Source of the DNA: Lentzea cavernae
Lineage (GTDB): Bacteria; Actinomycetota; Actinomycetes; Mycobacteriales; Pseudonocardiaceae
Reading direction: 5' to 3'
NCBI RefSeq assembly: GCF_014653695.1
Contig: NZ_BNAR01000018.1
Coordinates: 62,001 to 126,000 of the forward strand
Length of the DNA: 64,000 bases
A program made the position numbers and the translations under genes. Below the pieces are notes generated by a model. The model was given only the letters and a program-made list of their open reading frames with translations, had not been told where the DNA came from and searched no databases. Shown one piece after another: positions 39,102-46,993 of this stretch. Numbering within the stretch: the stretch's first letter is position 1; every line of letters begins with the position of its first letter.

Positions 39102-41146
39102 GAGGTCTCCTTGCCGGTCTGCGCACGCCAGACACCGTGGAAGGTGCCGCGGCAACGGATCCCGCCGTCGCAGTCGATGTAGCCCGCGAGGGGGTAGAGC
39201 TTGAACAAGGCGGTCAGGTCATCCGTGTTGCAGATCCACCGACCGTCGATCTCGCGGCACGGCTCGCAGGTGGCGCTGTCGAGCGTCTCCGTGGCGTAGA
39301 TGGCGCCGACCGGCCCGGCGCCGAGCGTCGCGGCACGTCCGGCGTTGACGGCGCCGTGCAGCGCCCCGCCGAGCACCCGCTTCGGTTCCGCGTCGGTGAG
39401 GGACTCCAGATGCGTACGCACGCTGGCGACGACCTCGTCCACGTCCGGCTCCGGCCCGGCGATGCGCTGCACCTCGCGCGCGGCCGAGGTCTCGAGCCCG
39501 CGGGCGAGGAGGTCGACGGTGAGGGCGGCGTCGGGTGCGTAGTCCTCGCGCGCCGGGTACACCGCGGTCAGGTCAACGTCCTGCTCGACAGCTTCGGTCA
39601 CCACCTGGCGCGCGGCGGTCTCGCCGAGCTGGAGCTGCGCGTCCTGCAGCAGCCCGGTGGCGGTGGCGGTGCTGACCTTCAGCGTGGCGAGGTCCGCAGT
39701 GCTGCCGGAGCGGAGGATGCCGCGTACTTGGTCGAGGAGCTCGACGATCCAGTCGGCGACGACCGCGGTCCACTGGGCGAGCAGCGCGGCGAGCGCGGCC
39801 GACCAGGCGATGTCCACAGCAGACAGGTCCGGCTCAGGCGGGGTTTCCTCGGCGGCGGCGTTCTGCACGAGGTTGGCGACGATGCGCGCGAACTGGGTGT
39901 TCGTCGCGTCGTCCGTCGGGGTCTGCTCACGCGGCGGTGCTTGCGGCGCGGAGACGGGCACGCTGAACGGCAACGCCGGCAGGTCGAACGCCTTCAGCGT
40001 GGCCTCCGGGTCGGCGCCCTGTGCGATCAGTGCGACCGCCGCGGCGACGCGGGAGTCACGGGACTCGTTCTCGGCCTGCCCGTCCGCCGGCACCGGGCTG
40101 TCGAAGTCGAACTCGAGGTCCGCTGCGGTGTCGCCGTACAGCGGCAGCAGGTCGTGGTTCAGCGCACCGCGGATGCGCTCCAGGCGAGGGACCGTCAGCC
40201 AGCGGGCGAAGATGTACTCGGCGGCCAGGGCGGCGGCGCGGTTGGAGTCCTGGTCGATGCCGAGCAGCGGGCGGGGGAAGCCGTAGGCCTCAAGGATTTC
40301 GTCGCGGTCGGACTCGCGGAGCTCCGTGATCTGGAGGTCCTTGATGCTGAACCCGATCTCTTTCCACTCGCCGTGCTCCAGCACCGCGACCTTGTGCGCG
40401 TTGCCGACACCGCGGTGCTGCTCGTTCCACCGCATGGTGAGTTCGTCGAACTCGTCGTCCGACAGGCGCTTCTCGACTTGGATGATGCCGCCAGGGCGAG
40501 CGCTGTTGGCGAAGAAATTGCGGTTCCACTCGGCGGCCGCACGTGACCGGCCGAGGGTGATCAGCAGCGTGGTGATGGGGGAGCAGCCGCGAAAGGGGTC
40601 GAGCGGGTTCGGGGTGCGGAGGTGGATGACCTCTTTCAGCCCGAGGCTGATGAGCTTGCCGTCCTCCGGGGAGCGGTAATTCCAGCCGAGCAAGAACTTC
40701 TTCGGATCTGGGTCGGGCTCCATCCGATCTGGACGGACCGGCCACAGCTCCAGCGGCAGGGTCTTGAACCGCTTGTCGTAGGCGACCACCCATGGCGACT
40801 CGCCGGCGAGGTCGACGTGCTGCTGGACGACCTCAACGAACTCTTGCCGCGGCATGAACGGGTTCGGCTTGTTCCACAGGTCCCACGCGGCGTGGTCGGT
40901 GACCTTCTGGCGGTCCTCGGGCTTGCCGGTCTTCGACTTGCGGTAGAGGTGCCACTCGACCTGGGAGACCGCCGTGCTGGTGCGGCTGACGATGCCGTTG
41001 ACCGTGCCGTTGGTGGTGAACGACCGCAGCTGCGCCTCGAACCCGGATGCGCCACCGCCAGCGCCGAGCATCGCGCTGCTGTTGCTTCGGCGCATGGCGA
41101 GCGGGACAGGCGCCTGGTTGAGCAGGGGGCCGAGGAGGCTGCGCAT
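39098..41146 (-). CDS. portal protein fused to MuF-like domain, 682 aa
   Basis: Residues 30-390 match siphovirus portals: WHLYRKSKTGKPEDRQKVTD, FRGCSPITTLLITLGRSRAA, FFANSARPGGIIQVEKRLSD and PLLGIDQDSNRAAALAAEYI. Residues about 480-670 are a MuF/gp7-like minor capsid domain ending in IYATETLDSATCEPCREIDG and CDGGIRCRGTFHGVWR, with two Cys pairs. Portals of this size carry both roles in one chain. ATG 41146 overlaps the preceding stop. Confidence 0.9.
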   Translation of the reverse strand: MRSLLGPLLNQAPVPLAMRRSNSSAMLGAGGGASGFEAQLRSFTTNGTVNGIVSRTSTAVSQVEWHLYRKSKTGKPEDRQKVTDHAAWDLWNKPNPFMPRQEFVEVVQQHVDLAGESPWVVAYDKRFKTLPLELWPVRPDRMEPDPDPKKFLLGWNYRSPEDGKLISLGLKEVIHLRTPNPLDPFRGCSPITTLLITLGRSRAAAEWNRNFFANSARPGGIIQVEKRLSDDEFDELTMRWNEQHRGVGNAHKVAVLEHGEWKEIGFSIKDLQITELRESDRDEILEAYGFPRPLLGIDQDSNRAAALAAEYIFARWLTVPRLERIRGALNHDLLPLYGDTAADLEFDFDSPVPADGQAENESRDSRVAAAVALIAQGADPEATLKAFDLPALPFSVPVSAPQAPPREQTPTDDATNTQFARIVANLVQNAAAEETPPEPDLSAVDIAWSAALAALLAQWTAVVADWIVELLDQVRGILRSGSTADLATLKVSTATATGLLQDAQLQLGETAARQVVTEAVEQDVDLTAVYPAREDYAPDAALTVDLLARGLETSAAREVQRIAGPEPDVDEVVASVRTHLESLTDAEPKRVLGGALHGAVNAGRAATLGAGPVGAIYATETLDSATCEPCREIDGRWICNTDDLTALFKLYPLAGYIDCDGGIRCRGTFHGVWRAQTGKETS

Positions 41147-41340
41147 CACCGATCACCTGGCCCGGAGCTGAGGCCCTCGACGACCAGGAGCGCGACGCCC
41201 ATGAAGAAGAGGCCGACGCCAGCGCCGATCACCGCGCCGAAGAGAGCGGCGGCGATGGTCCAGAGGCCAGCGACGATGAGGGCGAAGGCGAGAAGGATGA
41301 GGATCGCGGTGCGCGCGTTACGGAGTCGTCTCAGATTCAC
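41146..41340 (-). CDS. small membrane protein heading the late operon, 64 aa
   Basis: Starts MNLRRLRNARTAILILLAFA and has two membrane helices (ILILLAFALIVAGLWTIAAA and VIGAGVGLFFMGVALLVVEG). Similar mini membrane proteins sit upstream of portal genes in actinophages. GTG 41340 gives the conserved-looking NLRRLRNAR start; GTG 41373 is possible but has no ribosome site either. Overlaps portal by GTGA. Confidence 0.7.
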   Translation of the reverse strand: MNLRRLRNARTAILILLAFALIVAGLWTIAAALFGAVIGAGVGLFFMGVALLVVEGLSSGPGDR

Positions 41341-41480
41341 GGCGACCGCCGCGGGGCGGGCGCCCAACCCCACACCCCACGAGGGGGTCGGGCACCCGAG
41401 TCACGGCATGCAGGACGCGCCGCCTGGATAGGCGTGGGGTGGCGGCCGTCGACCTGCATGGGCACAAGGTAGATCGATAA

Positions 41481-41509
41481 GTCCTGTTCTCACAAGCTCA
41501 GAACCGGAC
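41481..41509. promoter_or_regulatory. 29-bp inverted repeat, operator-like copy 2
   Basis: GTCCTGTTCT, 9-bp spacer, AGAACCGGAC, one arm mismatch. It lies about 140 bases upstream of the first late gene. On the minus strand a weak TTCTGA / TTATCG promoter with a 17-bp spacer overlaps it. Likely controls the late leftward transcript. Confidence 0.65.
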
Positions 41510-41716
41510 GACACGCCTGCGATTCATCGGCGATACCGGTTTGTGACCGTCGAATCCTCGGGTAACCCTGGCGGTTCGGTGCTCATTCGTGTGCGGTGAG
41601 TTAGCCTCGTGGCATCGCACAGCTGGTCTCGCTGGCCGTACACCGGTGAGAAGCGACGGCCCCTCGGCGCGCAACGCCGTCCAGCCGGCACAGGTTCAAC
41701 CTGGAGGGGGCCACCA

Positions 41717-41788
41717 GGCCGGTGAGCCATACGGATGAGGCGCCACCCTTTCAAGGTGGAGAACCGGGTTCGACTCCCGGATCGGCTA
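41717..41788 (+). tRNA. tRNA-Glu (UUC)
   Basis: A full cloverleaf of 72 bases: acceptor GGCCGGT/ATCGGCT with two G-U pairs, D arm GCC/GGC, anticodon stem CCACC/GGTGG with loop CTTTCAA and anticodon TTC at 41750-41752, T arm CCGGG/CCCGG with loop TTCGACT, discriminator A. No encoded CCA. It decodes GAA, a rare codon in high-GC genomes. Lies alone in the 41.34-42.28 kb non-coding stretch. Confidence 0.85.
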
Positions 41789-41873
41789 CTCTCGACGCAC
41801 CGGATCCTGGAACGCACCTGCCGGCGAGCAGGTCAGTCCGGTTCCAGCGCGAGGTCTGGGCAGCCAGGTAAGA

Positions 41874-41931
41874 ACCGAGCCGACCGCGTCCGGGCTGAGC
41901 GGGACGCGTAAACCGCCAAGGTTGGTTCGGT
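41874..41931. other. structured non-coding stem
   Basis: ACCGAGCCGACC (41874-41885) can pair with GGTTGGTTCGGT (41920-41931) with two G-U pairs, enclosing a perfect 7-bp hairpin CGCGTCC/GGACGCG (41885-41891 with 41902-41908). No gene covers it. The remaining non-coding bases of 41.34-42.28 kb hold the operator, the tRNA and a terminator; I see nothing else that I can name. Confidence 0.4.
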
Positions 41932-42222
41932 CACCGCTGTTTGAACGGCTCCTGTCGTGAGCGGCCGCGATCGGCGGGAGTGCTGCGAGGAAGCGCACCT
42001 GCCACGGGCAGGACCTTGCGGCGTAACGCCGGGAACGCCCCGTGGACGTCCCGGCGCCTAGATTTCCATCGGGCTGCCACCACCCTCGGGTGGTCCAGGA
42101 GATGCCACCGCTGGCTCGTGTGGCTGGACAAGCGCGGCCCGCCCACTGAGGTAAGACCCCCGGTCCGGACCAGCGCCGCGCCGGGGGACTCTGTCTGTCG
42201 GCGGGAGCTGGCACACTACGCG

Positions 42223-42259
42223 CAGGGGCCGTGCTCAACGGCTCTGAGCACGGCCCCTG
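42223..42259. terminator. strong hairpin terminator after DUF397 gene
   Basis: CAGGGGCCGTGCTCA and TGAGCACGGCCCCTG form a perfect 15-bp stem with a 7-base loop, 16 bases beyond the stop of the leftward DUF397 gene. It may also stop rightward transcripts carrying the tRNA. Confidence 0.8.
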
Positions 42260-42274
42260 GTCTATCGCTCTTGT

Positions 42275-42466
42275 TCAGCCCTTGCCGAACTCTCCGCTCT
42301 TGGCGGCGGTCAGGAACGACGTCCATCCGGCTCGTCCGACCATCAGCTCAGCGTCCTTGTGCTTCGAGTCCCTGATGCGGTCGAAGGTCTGCGCGATCTC
42401 GACGCAGTCCGATTGCGATGCACTCCGGGAACTCTTGCGCCACCGCGGCGGCGCTCCATCTGTCAT
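42275..42466 (-). CDS. DUF397 protein, 63 aa
   Basis: Shows the DUF397 signature: RWRKSSRSASQSDCVEIAQT, RIRDSKHKDAELMVGRAGWT then FLTAAKSGEF. DUF397 proteins are encoded beside Scr1/DUF5753 XRE regulators in actinomycetes and behave as small partners or antagonists of them. The ATG overlaps the regulator stop (4 bases), so the pair is co-translated. Confidence 0.9.
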   Translation of the reverse strand: MTDGAPPRWRKSSRSASQSDCVEIAQTFDRIRDSKHKDAELMVGRAGWTSFLTAAKSGEFGKG

Positions 42467-43314
42467 CTGTCGGAACCCTTCTCTCTGAGCATCGATTCGA
42501 TCGCTCGGAGAGAGTCTCCCTCTTCCATCGAGATTGACTGAAACTGGTCGAGTGCCTCGGTGTAGGGCGCGGTCTCGCTCCCGTTGGAGAGAAACACGCC
42601 TGACCTGGACAGTTCCACGTGTACGACCGGTGGCGTCAGGTCAAATTCGATCACCATGAAGGGCCCGACGAGGCCCGAATGTGCCGCAGAGTTGACGGAA
42701 ATCAGCCGGATCGTGACGTTGTCGCGCTCGCTCAAGTCGAGCAGGTGCCGTAGCTGGTTGCGCCGGATCAGATCGTCGCCGACCCTGTTGAACCGCAGCA
42801 CGGTCTCGTCGATGTACGCGCAGTACTCGACGCCCCGGTCGAGGAGCTGTTCCTGTCGCTTCGCGCGGGCCATGAGCCGCGTACCGACCTCGGCCTCTGA
42901 GATCCCGTCGGCCAGCATGAACGCCCTGCTGTACTCCAGCGTCTGCGCCAAGCCAGGCACGAGCAGCGGCGACCAGTTGGTGAGGCGGGTGGCCTCTGCC
43001 TCGTAGGTGGCCAGAGTGATCGATTCCTCCGGCAGGCCTTCGCGGATGTTGTCGAGCCACGCCGGGTCATTCGGAGTGCGCGCCATGGCCATCAGTTTCG
43101 CGTGTTCGTCCCCGATGACGCCAAGGGCCGTGAGGAGCGAGGCGCACTCCTCGGAGGAGACCGGTCGCTCACCGGTCTCCATGCGGCTCAACTTGGACTC
43201 GGACCAGCCGAGTTGGGCGGCGACGTTCGCCATCGACCTTCGGGGCCTAATCCTGGTTCGGATCTCGCGGAGTTCCGCGCCCAGACCCTGCGCTTTCTTG
43301 CCTGGCTGACTCAC
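42463..43314 (-). CDS. XRE regulator of Scr1/DUF5753 type, 283 aa
   Basis: Residues 12-65 are an XRE helix-turn-helix (LGAELREIRTRIRPRRSMAN, VAAQLGWSESKLSRMETGER). The remainder is the DUF5753 domain (NWSPLLVPGLAQTLEYSRAF, RQEQLLDRGVEYCAYIDETV, FMVIEFDLTPPVVHVELS). Usually host-encoded, here between portal and terminase. GTG 43314 was chosen because AGAGG then has correct spacing and the length fits the family (about 280 aa). CTTGC repeats upstream are likely its operator. Confidence 0.9.
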   Translation of the reverse strand: MSQPGKKAQGLGAELREIRTRIRPRRSMANVAAQLGWSESKLSRMETGERPVSSEECASLLTALGVIGDEHAKLMAMARTPNDPAWLDNIREGLPEESITLATYEAEATRLTNWSPLLVPGLAQTLEYSRAFMLADGISEAEVGTRLMARAKRQEQLLDRGVEYCAYIDETVLRFNRVGDDLIRRNQLRHLLDLSERDNVTIRLISVNSAAHSGLVGPFMVIEFDLTPPVVHVELSRSGVFLSNGSETAPYTEALDQFQSISMEEGDSLRAIESMLREKGSDR

Positions 43315-43341
43315 CGTCACCTCTGGATCACCCGGTTGGAA

Positions 43342-43397
43342 CTTGCAAACTTGCAGAGCCTGGTCAAAACTTGCGCAAGTTTCCTCAAGCTTGCAAG
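43342..43397. promoter_or_regulatory. CTTGC operator array upstream of the XRE regulator
   Basis: CTTGC occurs at 43342, 43350, 43370 and 43390. The third is the centre of the perfect 16-bp palindrome AAACTTGCGCAAGTTT (43367-43382) and the last is in CTTGCAAG (43390-43397). The last three are 20 bp apart, two helical turns, as expected for side-by-side dimers. It lies in the gap between divergent genes. Confidence 0.7.
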
Positions 43398-43446
43398 AGA
43401 GATGGTCCCACATCACCGGGACTGCCGCGTACCACCCGGAGCCGAC

Positions 43447-43854
43447 ATGTCCGATTTGGTTGCAGCTTCACCCGGAGGCACCCCGCCGGCAGCCGCCGTC
43501 GCCGCGTTGACCGCCGAGGACGCCGTCCAGCTCTTCCCGACGTTCGGGGCGCTGCTCCTACTCAAGGACGCCGGCTGGAAGTTCTTCCCGAACGACGGCA
43601 CCGACGCCTTGCTCGACGGTGCCAAGGTGTGGCCCCGAGGCTGGCGCGACGCGATCCGCGTGAACGACGTGAACGACGCACTCGGCATGCGACTCCGCCT
43701 GCCCGGCGACAGACACTCGGCCGACGAGATCACGTGGGAGGAGACCGGCGGCCTGGAGGAGATCGTCCACCGGCTGCTCGCGCTCCCGCAGCCGGAAGCC
43801 CGCCTTGCGCCGACCCGCGCCCTCGGTAGAGCTCCGCAGCTGTGGACCCCGTAG
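43447..43854 (+). CDS. hypothetical protein divergent from XRE regulator, 135 aa
   Basis: Contains TAEDAVQLFPTFGALLLLKD, AGWKFFPNDGTDALLDG and RGWRDAIRVNDVNDALGMRL. Such proteins are often found beside Scr1/DUF397 pairs in actinomycete chromosomes (from memory). The ATG at 43447 follows CGGAG; an in-frame ATG at 43402 would add 15 residues. Under control of the CTTGC array. Confidence 0.7.
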   Translation: MSDLVAASPGGTPPAAAVAALTAEDAVQLFPTFGALLLLKDAGWKFFPNDGTDALLDGAKVWPRGWRDAIRVNDVNDALGMRLRLPGDRHSADEITWEETGGLEEIVHRLLALPQPEARLAPTRALGRAPQLWTP

Positions 43855-43862
43855 AAGGGCCG

Positions 43863-44147
43863 ATGCAGCTGAGCGTCGGATTCTTCCGGCGTCTCAAGCA
43901 CCTCGTCGAGCCCGCTTCCTTCGCGACCGACCACCGAGGGATCCCGCTTCGCGCCGCATGGTGTGGCGCCATCTCCATCCCCACCATGAGCCCCGGACCG
44001 CTCTCGTGGTGTCCCACCTGCTGGTCCGCGAGAGCCACATGTCCCAGCCCGTCCCGGAGTACGTCTCCACCTTCCTCATACCCGTCCGGCGACGCGACGG
44101 CACCGTCAACATCGGTGCTGCCGTCAACGATCGCGGGCAGGTTGTGA
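43863..44147 (+). CDS. possible zinc-ribbon ORF, start at 43863
   Basis: The reading frame begins MQLSVGFFRRLKHLVEPASF then HRGIPLRAAWCGAISIPTMS and SWCPTCWSAR, resembling the small Cys-containing protein that often accompanies Scr1/DUF397 loci. However its last 35 residues overlap the better supported gene at 44039 in another frame and look random there. It may be a short gene with a mis-set end, a frameshifted remnant or chance. Confidence 0.35.
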   Translation: MQLSVGFFRRLKHLVEPASFATDHRGIPLRAAWCGAISIPTMSPGPLSWCPTCWSARATCPSPSRSTSPPSSYPSGDATAPSTSVLPSTIAGRL

Positions 44148-44257
44148 TCCTTCCGCTGCCCAGCAACGAACCGCTGGCCCTGTCGATGCACGAAGCGACC
44201 GAGTTCCAGAAGAAGATCCGCCAGGCTGTCGTGGACGCGTCCCAGCGCCAGTTCTAG
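44039..44257 (+). CDS. hypothetical protein, 72 aa
   Basis: Reads MSQPVPEYVSTFLIPVRRRD, TVNIGAAVNDRGQVVILPLP and HEATEFQKKIRQAVVDASQR, a compact alpha/beta protein. Similar small proteins occur at the end of Scr1 loci. It runs head-on into the terminase gene, overlapping by 4 bases, with no visible terminator between the two. Confidence 0.7.
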   Translation: MSQPVPEYVSTFLIPVRRRDGTVNIGAAVNDRGQVVILPLPSNEPLALSMHEATEFQKKIRQAVVDASQRQF

Positions 44258-45648
44258 ATGAACCGCACCCGCGTGCGCACGCCAACTTCCAGCTCGACCA
44301 CGAGATACCGCTTGGCGTCACAGCCGTGGTCGTTCATCTTCAACGGCTCCTCGCCCTTCTTCTTCGACGGATCCCAGATGTAGCCGGGGATCTCCTCTGC
44401 TGTGCAGCACGGCTTCTTCGCGTCTTCGAGCGCCTTGTCTCGATACAGCACCGAGTCTCGAAGGATCATCAGCCGCGGCTTGCCCGGCTTCTCGCCTACG
44501 AGCTTCAGCCTGGACTGCACCGCCTGGATGCCGTCGGACACGGATTTCTTCGCCGCAGTCGTGCCCATGTCGAGGTGCCGTTCGAGGGTGGCGCGGTCCT
44601 CTGCGTCGTGGTCGCACACGATCAGCCTGGGCTTGGGTTCGGTCCACTCGCGGCGGCCGGCGCGGACGTCGTCGCGGAGTGCCTTCGTCGTCTCGTAGTG
44701 AGGCTCTGGTGTCTTCCCGGTCCACTTCGTGACGGCCTGGAGGATGTCCAAGGCGTGGTCCTCGACGAGGCGTTGAGTGCGGTAGAGCTCGCGGTACAGG
44801 TAGAGGCGGCCGTCGCCGTCTTCGGCCCAGCACTGGAGGACGAACGGGTTCGTGTATCCGAAGTCTACTGACCAGTAGCGTGTCCACTCCTTGGGGATGT
44901 CGAAGCGGTCGATGAGGTGGACGTCGGCGCTGTCCCACGTCTCGTAGATCTGCCCCTCGGCGGCGACCCACTTGCCGTGTCGGAGACGCAGGTTCCGGAC
45001 ACCGGTGAGGGCGTCGAGCTTCCCGATGTACTGCTCACCGACCGGGGTCTTCGCGCCGTCGCTGCCGTAGAGGACGGGGTTGTCCTCGTGCCGGGACTCC
45101 AGCATGGTCGTGGTGCCCTTGTCGGAGCGGACCTTTAACCAGTGGGTGGGGACGTCTGGGTTGCAGTCGGCGATGATCTGCTGGAACGACACCTTGCCGT
45201 TACGCAGACGGGTGGTGCACTTCTCCCAGTCGTCCTCGGTGAGCTCGGTGGCCTCCTGCACGTAGATCAGGTCGTACTCCGACGACATGACCTTGGTGGG
45301 GTTGTCCATGCCGCCCACGACCAGGCGAGCACCGTTGGTGTAGCGGTAGGACGCCGGCTCGCGCGCTGACCCGCCGAAGAACTTCACGTGCCCTGCGGCG
45401 ATGGCTTCCTTGGCAACGTGCTCCTCGTAGGTGACAAGGCCGGTGCTGGTGAGCGACACGAGCGTCTTGCGGACCACCAGCGCGCGCATGCCTGGGTTGA
45501 GCAGGCACATCAGGTGCACCTTCTCCAGGCACGCCCGGGACTTGCCCGTGCCAGCCGGGCCGGACAGCAGCACCTCTGGTGCCCGGCACTCCATGACCCG
45601 CTGTGCAGTGCCGCGCGGGTGGTAGCGGTGCTCGACAACGGTGGTCAC
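44254..45648 (-). CDS. terL: terminase large subunit, 464 aa
   Basis: PBSX-like terminase. Walker A SGPAGTGKS at residues 29-37, Walker B YDLIYVQEATE near 125-135, coupling motif near PTHWL, and the RNase H-like nuclease with VDFGYTNP (Asp262), LIVCDHDAED and NDHGCDAKRYLV. It packages DNA into proheads. Start GTG 45648 comes 10 bases after the small subunit. Unusually it is separated from portal by the 41.3-44.3 kb island. Confidence 0.95.
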   Translation of the reverse strand: MTTVVEHRYHPRGTAQRVMECRAPEVLLSGPAGTGKSRACLEKVHLMCLLNPGMRALVVRKTLVSLTSTGLVTYEEHVAKEAIAAGHVKFFGGSAREPASYRYTNGARLVVGGMDNPTKVMSSEYDLIYVQEATELTEDDWEKCTTRLRNGKVSFQQIIADCNPDVPTHWLKVRSDKGTTTMLESRHEDNPVLYGSDGAKTPVGEQYIGKLDALTGVRNLRLRHGKWVAAEGQIYETWDSADVHLIDRFDIPKEWTRYWSVDFGYTNPFVLQCWAEDGDGRLYLYRELYRTQRLVEDHALDILQAVTKWTGKTPEPHYETTKALRDDVRAGRREWTEPKPRLIVCDHDAEDRATLERHLDMGTTAAKKSVSDGIQAVQSRLKLVGEKPGKPRLMILRDSVLYRDKALEDAKKPCCTAEEIPGYIWDPSKKKGEEPLKMNDHGCDAKRYLVVELEVGVRTRVRFI

Positions 45649-45658
45649 GGGCCGAGGC

Positions 45659-46222
45659 TCACTTCATGGTGTCGGTGTCCACACCGACCACTGTGTACTG
45701 GACGTCCGCGTTCACGGTCAGGTCCGTCTTCACTGGCGCGTCCAGGCCGAGGAGCTTCGCTCGCCGCGTCTCGATCTTCAGGATGGTGTCGATCGCGCTG
45801 AGCTTCGGCGCATCGTCCAGCATCGGCGACCCCGCGCCCTCCCGGATCACAGCCTCACCGGTTTCCTCGTCGATCTCCGGCTCGCCCACCCGCACAACCC
45901 GACCGTGCGACACCAGCACGTGGTCACGGCCGAGGACAGCACGGGCCTCACGCAACAGCCAGTCCAGGCGGTCCTCCTGCTCGCGCCGGTACTCGGCGAC
46001 CTCGTAGCCGGGGATCTCCTTCAGCAGCTCCGTGTAGCGGCGGTGGGCGTACTGCTTCGAGAAGCCCAGCTCAGCGCCGATCTGCTCGAACGTCGCGCCG
46101 GTGCGCCGGAGCCTGATGATCTGCGCATCGCGGTACGCAGCGACTTCTTCCGGCGTGAGCGTGTCAACCGCCTCAGGGTCAACTGGACGGCGGGTGGCCT
46201 CTGGGAGGTCCGGGGTGCTCAT
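45659..46222 (-). CDS. terminase small subunit candidate, 187 aa
   Basis: Position directly before the large subunit plus a helix-turn-helix (AQIIRLRRTGATFEQIGAEL, GFSKQYAHRRYTELL) indicate the DNA-recognition subunit. The middle is helical (YRREQEDRLDWLLREARAVL) and the end has SAIDTILKIETRRAKLLGLD, a phrase also seen in other small terminases. ATG 46222 follows GGAGGAA. Confidence 0.85.
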   Translation of the reverse strand: MSTPDLPEATRRPVDPEAVDTLTPEEVAAYRDAQIIRLRRTGATFEQIGAELGFSKQYAHRRYTELLKEIPGYEVAEYRREQEDRLDWLLREARAVLGRDHVLVSHGRVVRVGEPEIDEETGEAVIREGAGSPMLDDAPKLSAIDTILKIETRRAKLLGLDAPVKTDLTVNADVQYTVVGVDTDTMK

Positions 46223-46246
46223 GGTTCCTCCACGAGGTCAGGGGAT

Positions 46247-46357
46247 TTACAGGACGATCCAGGCGGTGGCGAGTACGCCGAGCAGGCAGATGGCGCCGAT
46301 GAGGGCGGCGAGCGCTAGCGCGAACAGCAGGCCCGGCGGAAGCCCGCCGCCGTTCAC
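46247..46357 (-). CDS. membrane microprotein, 36 aa
   Basis: Encodes MNGGGLPPGLLFALALAALI then GAICLLGVLATAWIVL, a single membrane helix. GTG 46357 overlaps the preceding stop by GTGA. Found by reading below the usual gene-size cut-off. One of three membrane microproteins in this operon. Confidence 0.6.
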   Translation of the reverse strand: MNGGGLPPGLLFALALAALIGAICLLGVLATAWIVL

Positions 46358-46536
46358 CGCGACCACCTGTGCACGAAACGAGCAGAGCGCCAGGTTTCGT
46401 GGTCACCGCCGTGGTTGAGGCGCAGGGTGCAGTGGTACGAGGTGGTGGTGTCCTCGGTGCCACATCTCCTGATCGGCAGAAGCGGTGTCAGCGGGGCTAC
46501 CACCCGGAGCGGCCAGAGAGCTCGTCTGATGCTCAT
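46354..46536 (-). CDS. hypothetical protein, 60 aa
   Basis: Reads MSIRRALWPLRVVAPLTPLL, PIRRCGTEDTTTSYHCTLRL, NHGGDHETWRSARFVHRWSR. The H...C...H..GDH pattern (C-x-L-x2-H-x-G-x-H type) resembles small Zn-binding proteins found in actinophage early regions. ATG 46536 overlaps the gene to its right. Confidence 0.7.
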   Translation of the reverse strand: MSIRRALWPLRVVAPLTPLLPIRRCGTEDTTTSYHCTLRLNHGGDHETWRSARFVHRWSR

Positions 46537-46829
46537 GGCAGGTACCTGATCTGGGAGTCGCTGGCGATCGAGCGGCCGTACTGGTCGGTTGCCGTCCACC
46601 AGGTGTAGACGAACGGGTCGCCAACGTACGGGGCGAGTGCCCAGGCGCGGTCCTTGACGAGTGCCGCGCAGTCGAGTCGGTCGGGGTAAACGGACGGCTC
46701 GGTGACGAACCGCACGCGGTGTGGCACGGGCACGAGGTAGGTGTTCTGGGTGCCGTGCGTGAGCCAGTCGAGCAGGTGCGTCATGCCTCGATACCAGGGG
46801 TGCCACTCCAGCGGCGCGGGTGGCGTCAC
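46533..46829 (-). CDS. hypothetical protein, 98 aa
   Basis: Starts MTPPAPLEWHPWYRGMTHLL and contains THGTQNTYLVPVPHRVRFVT, AALVKDRAWALAPYVGDPFV. No domain recognised; aromatic-rich. GTG 46829 overlaps the neighbouring stop by GTGA. Confidence 0.7.
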   Translation of the reverse strand: MTPPAPLEWHPWYRGMTHLLDWLTHGTQNTYLVPVPHRVRFVTEPSVYPDRLDCAALVKDRAWALAPYVGDPFVYTWWTATDQYGRSIASDSQIRYLP

Positions 46830-46993
46830 GACGCACCCACGAAGCAGAAGAACCCGGAGCACCACAGCACGAGGAACCCGGCGATGCCCGCGGCCGCGCG
46901 GGTGCCGCGGTCTGCGGCGAAGCCGAGCCCGAGGCTGAGCAGGGCGGCCGCGCAGAGGACGAGACCGGTGATCCAGAGGACCCACTGGTTCAT
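46826..46993 (-). CDS. membrane microprotein, 55 aa
   Basis: Reads MNQWVLWITGLVLCAAALLS then AGIAGFLVLWCSGFFCFVGA: two membrane helices separated by ADRGTRAA. ATG 46993 and the stop both overlap neighbours by ATGA or GTGA, so it fits exactly in the operon. Confidence 0.65.
   Translation of the reverse strand: MNQWVLWITGLVLCAAALLSLGLGFAADRGTRAAAGIAGFLVLWCSGFFCFVGAS

Noticed and set aside
41650..41700. Possible second tRNA ending in GGTTCAACC
   Set aside because: The T arm does not pair with a 7-base loop and no acceptor stem fits, so no cloverleaf can be drawn.
41931..42375. Plus and minus open frames in the non-coding island
   Set aside because: Low-complexity Arg/Ser/Pro sequences with no ribosome site; the region carries RNA-like stems and a terminator instead.
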